Source: Patescibacteria group bacterium (GTDB lineage Bacteria; Patescibacteriota; Patescibacteriia; JAHIZJ01). Taken from it: 11,055 nt of DNA. Position 1 is the first letter of the stretch. Every line of letters starts with the position of its first letter. The position numbers and the translations under genes are program-made. The notes beneath the pieces were generated by a model. It saw only the letters and a program-made list of their open reading frames with translations. It did no database searches and was not told the origin of the DNA. The DNA lies in assembly GCA_041661625.1 (NCBI GenBank), contig JBAZUB010000010.1, positions 1-11,055 of the forward strand, written 5' to 3'. Below are positions 9,201 through 11,055 of the stretch, one piece after another.

Positions 9201-11055
9201 GAGTTGGTCGTGGATGGCGCGACCGTGCCGGCGACCGTCAGTTTGTATAGGTATGGGTTAGAGGTGCCAATGCCGACGTTGCCCGTATTCTTAAGCGTCA
9301 TCACGGCCGCATTGTTCGTGCCCAAGGTGAAATCATAGTTATCAGCTGTACCAAAGGCGAGGGGGGTATTATTGGAATAACCGGCCATTAAATCGGCATT
9401 GCTGACGCCAAGAGTCGTTCCAGCTCTTGTATCACCGCCTGCTAAAAACTGGAAGTTGTGTCCTGCTACGTTATTTGCGACAACCAATCTGGCATAACCT
9501 ACCGTGTCAGTTGATTTGATTTGAACTGCTCCGGCTGGGCCATAAACCTCAAGCTGTGTGCTTGGATTCACTGTACCGATACCCACGCTTCCACTATTCA
9601 AGATAGTCATCTTACTCGTACCTCCCGTCACGAAAGTTACATTCTTGGCATCCGTCGTGCCGATGGTGCTGGTCGTGTTAAACGCATTGCCTCCCTGCTT
9701 GTGATACAGGCCTGAGATGGAAGTGCCGCTCAAATACAAGTTAGTTGTTGAGACATAGCCTAAAGCGTCAACGTTGGTTGAACTGACATTGGTGACGAAC
9801 AGATGACGCCAGTAATAAGAACTGGCACCCAAGTCATATGTATTCGTCGTGCGCGGTGTGATTGTTCCGCCTGCATTAATGCCGGCTAAGTAAGAAGTGC
9901 TGGAAACATAAAGATTTGCCCAGGATAAAGTTGGAGAACCTAAATTTTTGGAATTATTGGTTCCTGGAGACAAGTTGTTGTAAACAGTAACCCAGCTTGA
10001 ACCAACATCAAGTTTAAGCGAACCGCCCGAAACCAGTCCGACGCTATTATCAGAAGTATGGTATATGCCCGTATCTGGATCGCCTTGGAAGGTAAAAGCC
10101 GGGGCACCCACCGTGCCTAAACCAGCATAGAACCTGGTGCTTGAGACATAACCCAGAGCGTCAATGTTGGTGGAGCTGACGTTCGTGGCATACAATCTCC
10201 TCCAATAATTATCTGTGCCGCCCAAGTCATACGAATTCGTGGTTGATGGCGCGATCGTACCAGCGACTGTTAGTTTGAAGAGGTATGGGTTCGTAGTTCC
10301 GATGCCGACGTTGCCGTTTCTATCAATTCTCAATTTTTCAGTTGGAGTGACATTGGCATAATTTGTCGTTGTATAAAACGCCAACTCACCTTCAGAAAGT
10401 GCACCTGTCGGCACACCGATTCTGGCAGCGCCATTTGTATTTCCATTTATCAGAAAATCCAGCGACTGGACAGATGAGACTGCACTATAAGCTCCGTCAA
10501 GAACAAGCGTACCTTGAACAGTTGATGCTCCGATCGCTTCGCCTCTAACCACTAACTTGTTTTGCGGCGCTGTCGTTCCTATGCCGATACGCCCATTATT
10601 CAAGACTGTGATTCTGCTTGTATCATTCGTCTTGAACGTCAGGTTATAGTTGTCCGTCGTGCCAACAGTGCTCGTCGTGCCGAATGCATTGCCTCCTTGT
10701 TTGTGATATAGGCCGGAGATTGAGGTGCCGCTCAAATACAAGTTAGTTGTTGAGACGTAGCCCAGAGCGTCGATGTTGGTCGAACTGACGTTGGTGACGA
10801 ACAGATGACGCCAGTAATAAGAACTTGCACCAAGGTCATATGAGTTGTTTGCATTTGGCCCAACATTGCCCGCGACTTGAAGCTTGAAGCTAGTTGGGCT
10901 GGCTGTATTGATGCCCACGTTCCCATTACCATCAATCACCAACCTATCGTTTGTCCCAAGCGCCGTTGACGATGAAATCTTGAATTTTCCTCCGTCCGCA
11001 TGGTCAGCCCCGATGGTCCAGCTCGAATTGGCGCCAGTGGTCGTGGCTGTGAAGC
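1..11055 (-). CDS. Giant modular phage-tail-fibre-like surface protein, partial at both ends (at least 3,684 aa)
   Basis: Seen: the minus-strand frame using plus-strand triplets 2-4 to 11051-11053 is free of stop codons, and every repeat copy I checked lies in this frame. Neither start nor stop codon is in the window. The product is repetitive, Gly/Ser/Thr/Asn-rich and has one Cys (2936-2938). It carries about sixteen VSSTNIDA-type repeats, about sixteen GNVGIGTTNP-KL motifs, many DLGS...W repeats, two tail-fibre hinge motifs, a beta-propeller and an ATKHYVD motif. Known: DLGS...W, NVGIGTTNP, HxHDARYLQLTGG and ATKxYVD are typical of phage tail fibres and of bacterial tail-fibre-domain proteins, which often end in a self-cleaving S74 chaperone. 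Inferred: a secreted or virion-attached, probably trimeric fibre for attachment. Signal peptide, anchor or S74 domain would lie outside the window. No transmembrane segment is seen. The coding call is very secure, the fibre-like nature fairly secure, the host and ligand unknown. Confidence 0.95.
180..246 (-). repeat. 67-bp perfect DNA repeat, copy A
   Basis: Identical to 6108-6174. It lies in cassette K8 and the linker before it (TIAPSTTNSYDLGGTANYW). Almost 6 kb separates the copies. The exactness suggests recent copying or gene conversion within the gene, unless assembly joined copies wrongly. Confidence 0.85.
319..454 (-). other. Short insert plus half-cassette
   Basis: About 45 residues after K7: QTSGYGIEQTDGTIRLGTYI, GTNAQFGTMTNHDLVFFTNN, SSKMTILSGGNIGIGTTNP. 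The first part is a KL-V-follow-on (SGYGIEQTDGTIRLGTYIG) known from NVGIG proteins. The second is the C-terminal half of a cassette without its DLG/SSTNIDA half. Confidence 0.6.
455..745 (-). repeat. 98-codon fibre cassette K7 (one codon short)
   Basis: YDLGSSSYYWRHLFVTNVSS, TNIDAVGYVSTTNLYLAG, TSISGLYHKQGGNAFNTTST, IGNTDSKNIDFISGTSKM, TILSGGNVGIGTVNPATKL. At 291 nt it lacks one codon: ISGTSK replaces VTGGTSK. Thr-to-Asn in IGNTD is also private to this copy. Confidence 0.9.
836..1033 (-). other. Non-repeated insert (GFGIQNVTNVLADGLRVGRL...)
   Basis: About 66 residues: GASAAGFGIQNVTNVLADG, LRVGRLGQINWASYGASND, SLGLSRYATGTLAVGNGTQ, GDYSGNILAGNIGLGVNNP. GLRVGR-G-I-WAS-G-SNDSLGLSR is a recognisable style of small beta module in tail-fibre-domain proteins. 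No catalytic motif. Confidence 0.55.
1034..1132 (-). repeat. PAYGFSAQAGTGLY module, copy 3 of 3
   Basis: PAYGFSAQAGTGLYYTTSAL, SFSIANTVRLGVD. The most diverged of the three GDxxTG modules (AQAGTG for GDPDTG). Like copies 1 and 2 it directly follows a VSST-DALGYVSSTKFIA segment. The IANTVRLGVDANG end is the usual close of this module. Confidence 0.65.
1193..1489 (-). repeat. 99-codon duplicated block, copy 2
   Basis: LQQVTDQGATTNKWLQFAG, ATSTSDFRPGTTASYYLGS, ANYRWKSLFTSNGVYASGT, LMGAGVLAYGQVSPGTTLT, YDLGTSSLYWRKLFAKNVSS, TNVDALGYVS. Colinear with 7220-7516 without gaps. In 1262-1489 I count about 45 base differences but only two residue differences (Leu/Ile, Gly/Glu). Confidence 0.9.
1481..1630 (-). 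repeat. 50-codon LWVNGSQ unit W1
   Basis: YDLGTSSNYWRKLFIKNVSS, TNIDATGYVSTTNLWVNGSQ, VISANPNLQQ. Exactly 150 nt, like the other three. It leads straight into the second copy of the 99-codon block (VTDQGATTNKWLQFAGATST). The only LWVNGSQ unit C-terminal to the propeller. Confidence 0.85.
1802..1969 (-). other. Tail-fibre hinge plus GKADTSHNHDARYLQLTGG motif
   Basis: Residues about 3029-3084 of the fragment. TTVETEVLEARNSATRGIF then GSLDLRLEDIDSLITGKADT then SHNHDARYLQLTGGTLSG. The first half repeats the hinge logic of 3419-3475 (E-x-x-x-A-R ... L-x-x-R-L-x-x-I). The second is a classic phage tail-fibre element: in related repeats the HxH histidines bind metal in the trimer (known family fact, inferred here). 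After it the DLG repeats resume at NSYDLGTASYGWKNLF. Confidence 0.8.
2000..2257 (-). other. Probable beta-sandwich domain after the propeller
   Basis: About 86 residues (2933-3018 of the fragment), starting QTNAILTSAGANYTQAKFNY, then TGNSLTWYISADNGVHWEGP, TLWPFVYPGTQIKIKATMA and STPIIRGLTVVAYD. The pattern WY-S-DNG-HWE ... G--IKIKA-M ... STP-I-GL-V-Y is a recurrent beta-sandwich in phage structural and bacterial surface proteins. It may pack against the propeller or bind carbohydrate. Fold call moderate, function inferred. Confidence 0.6.
2266..3304 (-). other. Probable seven-bladed beta-propeller domain
   Basis: About 345 residues (roughly 2584-2930 of the fragment) unlike the flanking repeats. 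Seven segments start with a similar strand: NYLYET (3193), NDLYVM (3049), GKIYLF (2902), NKLHIS (2776), DKVWLS (2626), NQIWLG (2491) and GYYYFP (2332). Starts are 42-53 residues apart, the usual blade size. Most blades continue in the pattern F(D/N)(L/V)xTxT, for example HIFNLATDTIYKEYNT, KIDIDAGTVTTYTTG, AFDVNTQTFTNYGVA and IWNMDTETLEASYV, as in Kelch/NHL/YVTN/PQQ-like propellers. It contains the only Cys of the window. Inferred role: binding head. Neither exact family nor ligand can be read from the sequence, and no catalytic residues stand out. Confidence 0.7.
3419..3685 (-). other. Shaft-to-head junction with phage hinge motif VPEIVTARTTYSTLNDRLN
   Basis: After K6 comes a low-complexity beta stretch (LKFSGSATISATSALTIGTG, SHGISVSGAVTSTGGFGVGS, TVVVDNSGNIAGD). 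It ends in VPEIVTARTTYSTLNDRLN at 3419-3475, about residues 2527-2545 of the fragment. The pattern E-(V/I)-x-A-R-xx-Y-xx-L-xx-R-L is widespread in phage baseplate and tail-fibre proteins, where a short helix follows and links domains. Here it marks entry to the propeller. Confidence 0.7.
3686..3985 (-). repeat. Divergent 100-codon fibre cassette K6
   Basis: YDLGTSSLNWRKLFVTNVSS, TNIDATGYVSTSQLYINGSQ, FTPGNYFAQNGNAFATTGTL, GTIDNNDLSFLTNNTSKMTI, LRGGNVGIGVNNPTERLEIL. At 300 nt it is two codons longer. It lacks the LYHKQGGNAF core, with NYFAQNGNAF in its place. It is the last cassette before the propeller region and the most diverged, so it may be a junction repeat. Confidence 0.85.
4080..4792 (-). 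other. Long insert with three stacked NVGIG-type modules
   Basis: About 238 residues, the longest stretch outside the 98- and 50-codon cassettes apart from the propeller region. Order: HVYTDTASAVDVAKFQNVNA and GVLIDRSSNIRYALLKYSTA, a degenerate TIGTGHNLSDAKMTVLTSGN half-cassette, NVGIGATAPANKL, then NADLGFNVTSTSATLSWTI with the KFKIS module (copy 2), NTSAPTQRLDVAGTVRARSG, and FKYRQAGFATYIDPITSGNF ending in GGIYASGTIMSGG. The FQN---GG--G--IDRSSN opening is familiar from tail-fibre-domain proteins. Probably several small modules in series rather than one domain. Confidence 0.6.
4313..4432 (-). repeat. WTIGAD...KFKISSSTALGTNDRL module, copy 2
   Basis: LSWTIGADKNDGGKFKISSS, TALGTNDRLTIDGTGLVGIN: nearly the same as 10910-11026, about 6.6 kb away. 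The run from GGKFKISSS to GTNDRL is unchanged at the protein level while many codons differ. It is followed by SAPTQRLDVAG. Confidence 0.75.
4793..5086 (-). repeat. 98-codon fibre cassette K5
   Basis: YDLGASSYYWRKLFATNVSS, TNIDATGYVSTTNLYLSG, TSISGLYHKQGGNAFNTTST, IGTTDANNVTFVTGGTSK, MTILSGGNVGIGTVNPNKLL. Exactly 294 nt. Closest at DNA level to the truncated K8 at the left edge through the shared 49-bp run. Confidence 0.9.
4864..4912 (-). repeat. 49-bp perfect DNA repeat shared with bases 1-49
   Basis: Bases 4864-4912 equal bases 1-49; the next base differs (C against G). It encodes IGTTDANNVTFVTGGT of cassettes K5 and K8. The match may continue to the left of base 1, which is outside the window. 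Confidence 0.85.
5177..5419 (-). other. Non-repeated insert (SSDSSQLRLSTAASPSGYYT...)
   Basis: About 81 residues: SSDSSQLRLSTAASPSGYYT, DLVQQYDSTYPFYIEVKNKG, RILGSKNINGSNATFVSGYY, GISFNTGALDPTTADSRMLI, then SQTGNVGIGTVNP. The start (VSSDSSQLRLS) resembles the small beta module that follows KLEV in many NVGIG proteins. No catalytic signature. Confidence 0.55.
5420..5713 (-). repeat. 98-codon fibre cassette K4
   Basis: YDLGSSSTYWRHLFVTNVSS, TNIDALGYVSTTNLYLSG, TSISSLYHKQGGNAFGVTST, IGTTDAKNVTFVTGGTSK, MTILNGGNVGIGTVNPITKL. Exactly 294 nt. Bases from 5491 match the opening of the segment at 1 and 4864 for 38 positions before differing. Confidence 0.9.
5921..6022 (-). repeat. PSYTFQGDPNSGFY module, copy 2 of 3
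   Basis: PSYTFQGDPNSGFYSFSGDN, ISVSLGGAEKVRFR. Relative of 10007-10102 and 1034-1132. It follows a variant NVSSSRIDALTYVSSTKIIA repeat and precedes a degenerate LGLINQSWAGVFASSTSYL repeat. The same order (VSST-DA, then the GDxxTG module, then a DLG-type repeat) holds for copy 1. Confidence 0.7.
6108..6174 (-). repeat. 67-bp perfect DNA repeat, copy B
   Basis: Identical to 180-246 over 67 bases (mismatches just outside at both ends). It encodes APSTTNSYDLGGTANYWRRLYA in part. A third copy at about 10188-10210 shares only the first 23 bases exactly. The perfect identity contrasts with the many silent differences seen in most other paralogous segments. Confidence 0.85.
6241..6394 (-). other. 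Non-repeated insert (YESDGTGYGFGIGRKDAAG...)
   Basis: About 51 residues between K3 and the next NVGIG motif: GLGGNQAGLDTGTYPQIAHL, AYESDGTGYGFGIGRKDAAG and ANYTDYMYFKDGGNVGIG. Aromatic and Gly-rich, beta-predicted. It stands in the same slot as the other variable inserts, immediately after a KL-VAG motif. No family recognised. Confidence 0.5.
6395..6688 (-). repeat. 98-codon fibre cassette K3
   Basis: Starts with a variant LRTLGDSTYYWKKLFATNVS instead of YDLG, then the usual TNIDALGYVSTTNLYLSG, TSISGLYHKQGGNAFNTTST, IGTTDANNVTFVTGGTSK, MTILSGGNVGVGVVNPHGKL. Exactly 294 nt. The VGVGVVNPHG end is a private variant of GIGTTNP. Confidence 0.9.
6689..6950 (-). other. Non-repeated insert (TIKLGKTTGYNLGKFYVDSS...)
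   Basis: About 87 residues: LLADRTIKLGKTTGYNLGK, FYVDSSGNVTASGTDMGLVA, ATSNRFFKMNMISDGTATL, QSSAGMTISSVLSSAIMFGN. It follows VTNASSTNIDATGYVSS and precedes cassette K3. It holds more Met and Lys than the repeats. The GKFYVDSSGNVTASG string is a common opening of fibre modules; no named family recognised. Confidence 0.5.
7139..7288 (-). repeat. 50-codon LWVNGSQ unit W2
   Basis: YDLGTSSLYWRKLFVKNVSS, TNIDALGYVSTTNLWVNGSQ, IISANPNLQQ; exactly 150 nt. It overlaps the C-terminal end of the 99-codon block at 7220-7516. The following VTNQGYVTTNPIRVNGVSS, TASILPTMNNAYDLG is nearly the same as that after W4. Confidence 0.85.
7220..7516 (-). repeat. 99-codon duplicated block, copy 1 (LQQVTDQGATTN...DALGYVS)
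   Basis: In protein order LQQVTDQGATTNKWIQFAG, ATSTSDFRPGTTASYYLGS, ANYRWKSLFTSNEVYASGT, LMGAGVLAYGQVSPGTTLT, YDLGTSSLYWRKLFVKNVSS, TNIDALGYVS. It aligns without indels to 1193-1489 at an offset of 6,027 bases. By hand the two differ at about four amino acids, yet at roughly a fifth of bases in the part compared. Confidence 0.9.
7502..7570 (-). other. ATKxYVD tail-fibre motif followed by LQQVT linker
   Basis: HAATKHYVDHKV (7535-7570) followed by SISTSTLQQVT. The signature (D/A)ATKxYVDxxV is a widespread phage tail-fibre element, usually a short helix just before a shaft repeat, matching its place here before LQQVTDQGATTN. Strong evidence of tail-fibre ancestry, weak as to function. Confidence 0.8.
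7571..8040 (-). other. Unique insert with SGSGN repeats, before the ATKHYVD motif
   Basis: About 155 residues between a degenerate DLGSTTTRFGAIYVGEVFM repeat and the ATKHYVD motif. In protein order: MNDKKVLESLGGQMNFTADS, the three SGSGN decapeptides, ITSANSITQQTSNPSANIVL, IQLNAIEEIDLTAPFIDING and ADISGTLTLGGDPTLDLHAA. The alternating polar/hydrophobic pattern and the string IDLTAPFIDINGNADISGTL look like phage tail parallel-beta/needle domains. Inference only; there are no catalytic residues to point to. Confidence 0.6.
7790..7879 (-). repeat. Three tandem SGSGN decapeptide repeats
   Basis: Three consecutive 10-residue units: QTSGSGNLQF, NSAGSGNVLF, TSTGSGNVSF (30 codons, 90 nt). Each ends in Phe and carries G-S-G-N, as expected for one beta-helix rung or strand-turn per unit. 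The only short tandem protein repeat I see in the window. Confidence 0.8.
8126..8275 (-). repeat. 50-codon LWVNGSQ unit W3
   Basis: YDLGTSSLYWRKLFVKNVSS, TNIDALGYVSTTSLWVNGSQ, VVAANPNLQQ: the same 150-nt unit with TTS for TTN and VVAAN for IISAN. It is followed by VTDQGYVTTNPIVVGGITTT, then the SGSGN insert. It is preceded by ASGTLMGSGVLAYGQVSPGT, a segment also present upstream of W2 and at about 1262-1340. Confidence 0.85.
8495..8644 (-). repeat. 50-codon LWVNGSQ unit W4
   Basis: Reads YDLGSSSNYWRKLFATNVSS, TNIDALGYVSTTNLWVNGSQ, IISANPNLQQ. Exactly 150 nt, as are the units at 8126-8275, 7139-7288 and 1481-1630. The following VTNQGYVTTNPIRVNGVSS resembles the LQQVTD-GNTTTN--- linker of many phage tail fibres. 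Equal lengths without indels suggest each unit fills a fixed number of strands or turns in the fibre. Confidence 0.85.
8765..9000 (-). other. Non-repeated insert (TLIDEPLTATPPAGTRQGYI...)
   Basis: About 78 residues containing TRLTADAGGPLTLIDEPL, TPPAGTRQGYIFAVGSNPF and SVRFYQTLRPDQNNS. It lies between degenerate DLGSATLAWRNVYASGTIM and TDIGAYSGAIKNLFVSSTSY repeats. Predicted beta-rich; no family recognised. It replaces the usual VSSTNIDA portion, so it may be a substituted module. Confidence 0.5.
9293..9544 (-). other. Non-repeated insert after K2
   Basis: About 84 residues (VEVYGPAGAVQIKSTDTVGY, RLVVANNVAGHNFQFLAGG, DLMAGYSNNTPLAFGTADN) ending in a degenerate half-cassette YDFTLGTNNAAVMTLKNTGN before NVGIGTSNP. 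The half-cassette shows the insert occupies the place where a full TSKMTIL block would stand. No enzyme motif is visible; family not recognised. Confidence 0.55.
9545..9838 (-). repeat. 98-codon fibre cassette K2
   Basis: YDLGASSYYWRHLFVTNVSS, TNVDALGYVSTTNLYLSG, TSISGLYHKQGGNAFNTTST, IGTTDAKNVTFVTGGTSK, MTILNSGSVGIGTVNPSTQL. Exactly 294 nt. Bases 9672-9709 match 6522-6559 of K3 over 38 bp, while flanking bases differ. Confidence 0.9.
10007..10102 (-). repeat. PAFTFQGDPDTGIY module, copy 1 of 3
   Basis: Reads PAFTFQGDPDTGIYHTSDNS followed by VGLVSGGSLKLD. Two relatives occur at 5921-6022 (PSYTFQGDPNSGFYSFSGDN) and 1034-1132 (PAYGFSAQAGTGLYYTTSAL). The pattern P---F-GD--TG-Y--------GG---L is common in phage and bacterial tail-fibre proteins, usually just before a DLG or NVGIG repeat, as here. 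Confidence 0.7.
10323..10549 (-). other. Non-repeated insert after K1 (SLDFLINGNTNGAARIG...GELAFYTT)
   Basis: About 75 residues between K1 and the next NVGIG motif, including GTLVLDGAYSAVSS, SLDFLINGNTNGAARIG and GELAFYTTTNYANVTPTEKL, ending in RIDRNGNVGIGTTNP. The combination AARIG...GELAFYT...EKLRID-NGNVGIG is a frequent small beta module in tail-fibre-domain proteins. No catalytic motif is visible. It occurs once in this window. Confidence 0.6.
10550..10840 (-). repeat. 98-codon fibre cassette K1
   Basis: Runs in protein order from YDLGASSYYWRHLFVTNVSS through TNIDALGYVSTTNLYLSG, TSISGLYHKQGGNAFGTTST and a SRITVLNNGRIGIGTTAP stretch to NKLVV. It is 291 nt, near the 294 nt typical of the other copies. 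Its second half differs most (TFKTNDTSRITVLNNGRI), so it is an older or more diverged copy. Likely a shaft repeat of beta-structure; the trimeric fold is inferred from tail-fibre relatives. Confidence 0.85.
10910..11026 (-). repeat. WTIGAD...KFKISSSTALGTNDRL module, copy 1
   Basis: The most N-terminal module visible. It reads SSWTIGADHADGGKFKISSS, then TALGTNDRLVIDGNGNVGIN. The same module recurs at 4313-4432 with few changes. The pattern WTIGAD-D--KFKIS-S-LG-NDRL-IDG-GNVGI is one I associate with tail-fibre-domain proteins; its fold and function are unknown to me. It leads directly into a KLQVAG linker and then cassette K1. Confidence 0.7.

Larger units (their letters stand above)
224..10915 (-). 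repeat. Dispersed linker family PYLFKLTVAG-x-PSTTNSYDLG (about seven copies)
   Basis: Copies lie at about 224-309, 746-835, 5087-5165, 6150-6240, 9200-9290, 10226-10318 and 10841-10915 (last one SPTSFKLQVAGNVGPNANNS). Each joins an NVGIGTTNP motif to the next YDLG repeat with about the same spacing. The wider NVGIG family, about sixteen copies, is near 290, 490, 815, 3725, 4315, 4545, 4835, 5155, 5450, 6225, 6425, 9276, 9580, 10300, 10580 and 10915. These motifs recur about every 300-1,000 bases except across 800-3,700, where the propeller region lies. Confidence 0.8.

Noticed and set aside
1..11055. Regularly recurring DNA repeats that could suggest CRISPR or tandem non-coding arrays
   Set aside because: All copies keep codon phase, differ mainly at silent positions and are unevenly spaced by coding inserts of hundreds of bases. 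They are protein repeats, not CRISPR or satellite DNA.
1..11055. Diversity-generating retroelement target
   Set aside because: No template repeat, reverse transcriptase or adenine-biased variable patch is visible. Differences between copies fall mostly at third codon positions of all types.

Overview
This window is one uninterrupted piece of a giant protein-coding gene on the minus strand. Read on the complement, the frame whose codons occupy plus-strand positions 2-4, 5-7 ... 11051-11053 has no stop codon; I followed the triplets through the window. It gives at least 3,684 residues, open at both ends. The N-terminus lies beyond position 11055 and the C-terminus beyond position 1. I see no intergenic gap, RNA gene, promoter, terminator, mobile element or CRISPR array. 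Short ORFs in the other frames are shadows of this gene.

The protein is a modular, phage-tail-fibre-like, beta-rich surface fibre. It is rich in Gly, Ser, Thr and Asn and has a single cysteine. Three motifs dominate: YDLG...YWR-LF (a DLGS...W fibre repeat), VSSTNIDA-GYVS, and GGNVGIGTTNP-KL-V, the motif that often precedes tail-spike/S74-type C-termini. They build two cassettes of fixed length: about 98 codons (eight copies, the last cut by the window edge) and exactly 50 codons (four copies). Non-repeated inserts of 50-240 residues sit between cassettes.

Layout in protein order (descending coordinates). 11053-8650: cassettes K1 and K2 with inserts. 8644-7070: three 50-codon LWVNGSQ units around a SGSGN/ATKHYVD insert. 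7050-3690: cassettes K3-K6 with inserts. 3685-1800: a different centre, with a phage hinge motif, a probable seven-bladed beta-propeller, a beta-sandwich, a second hinge and a GKADTSHNHDARY tail-fibre motif. 1745-1: return to the repeat array, with K7 and the truncated K8. The propeller and sandwich are the best candidates for a binding head; the array looks like shaft or scaffold.

Organism: no marker gene is present. The moderate GC, absence of in-frame TGA (fits the standard bacterial code) and Ser/Thr/Asn-rich NVGIG style resemble giant surface proteins I associate with Candidate Phyla Radiation (Patescibacteria) genomes. A large phage or another bacterium with giant fibres is also possible. 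The attribution is inference, about even odds.
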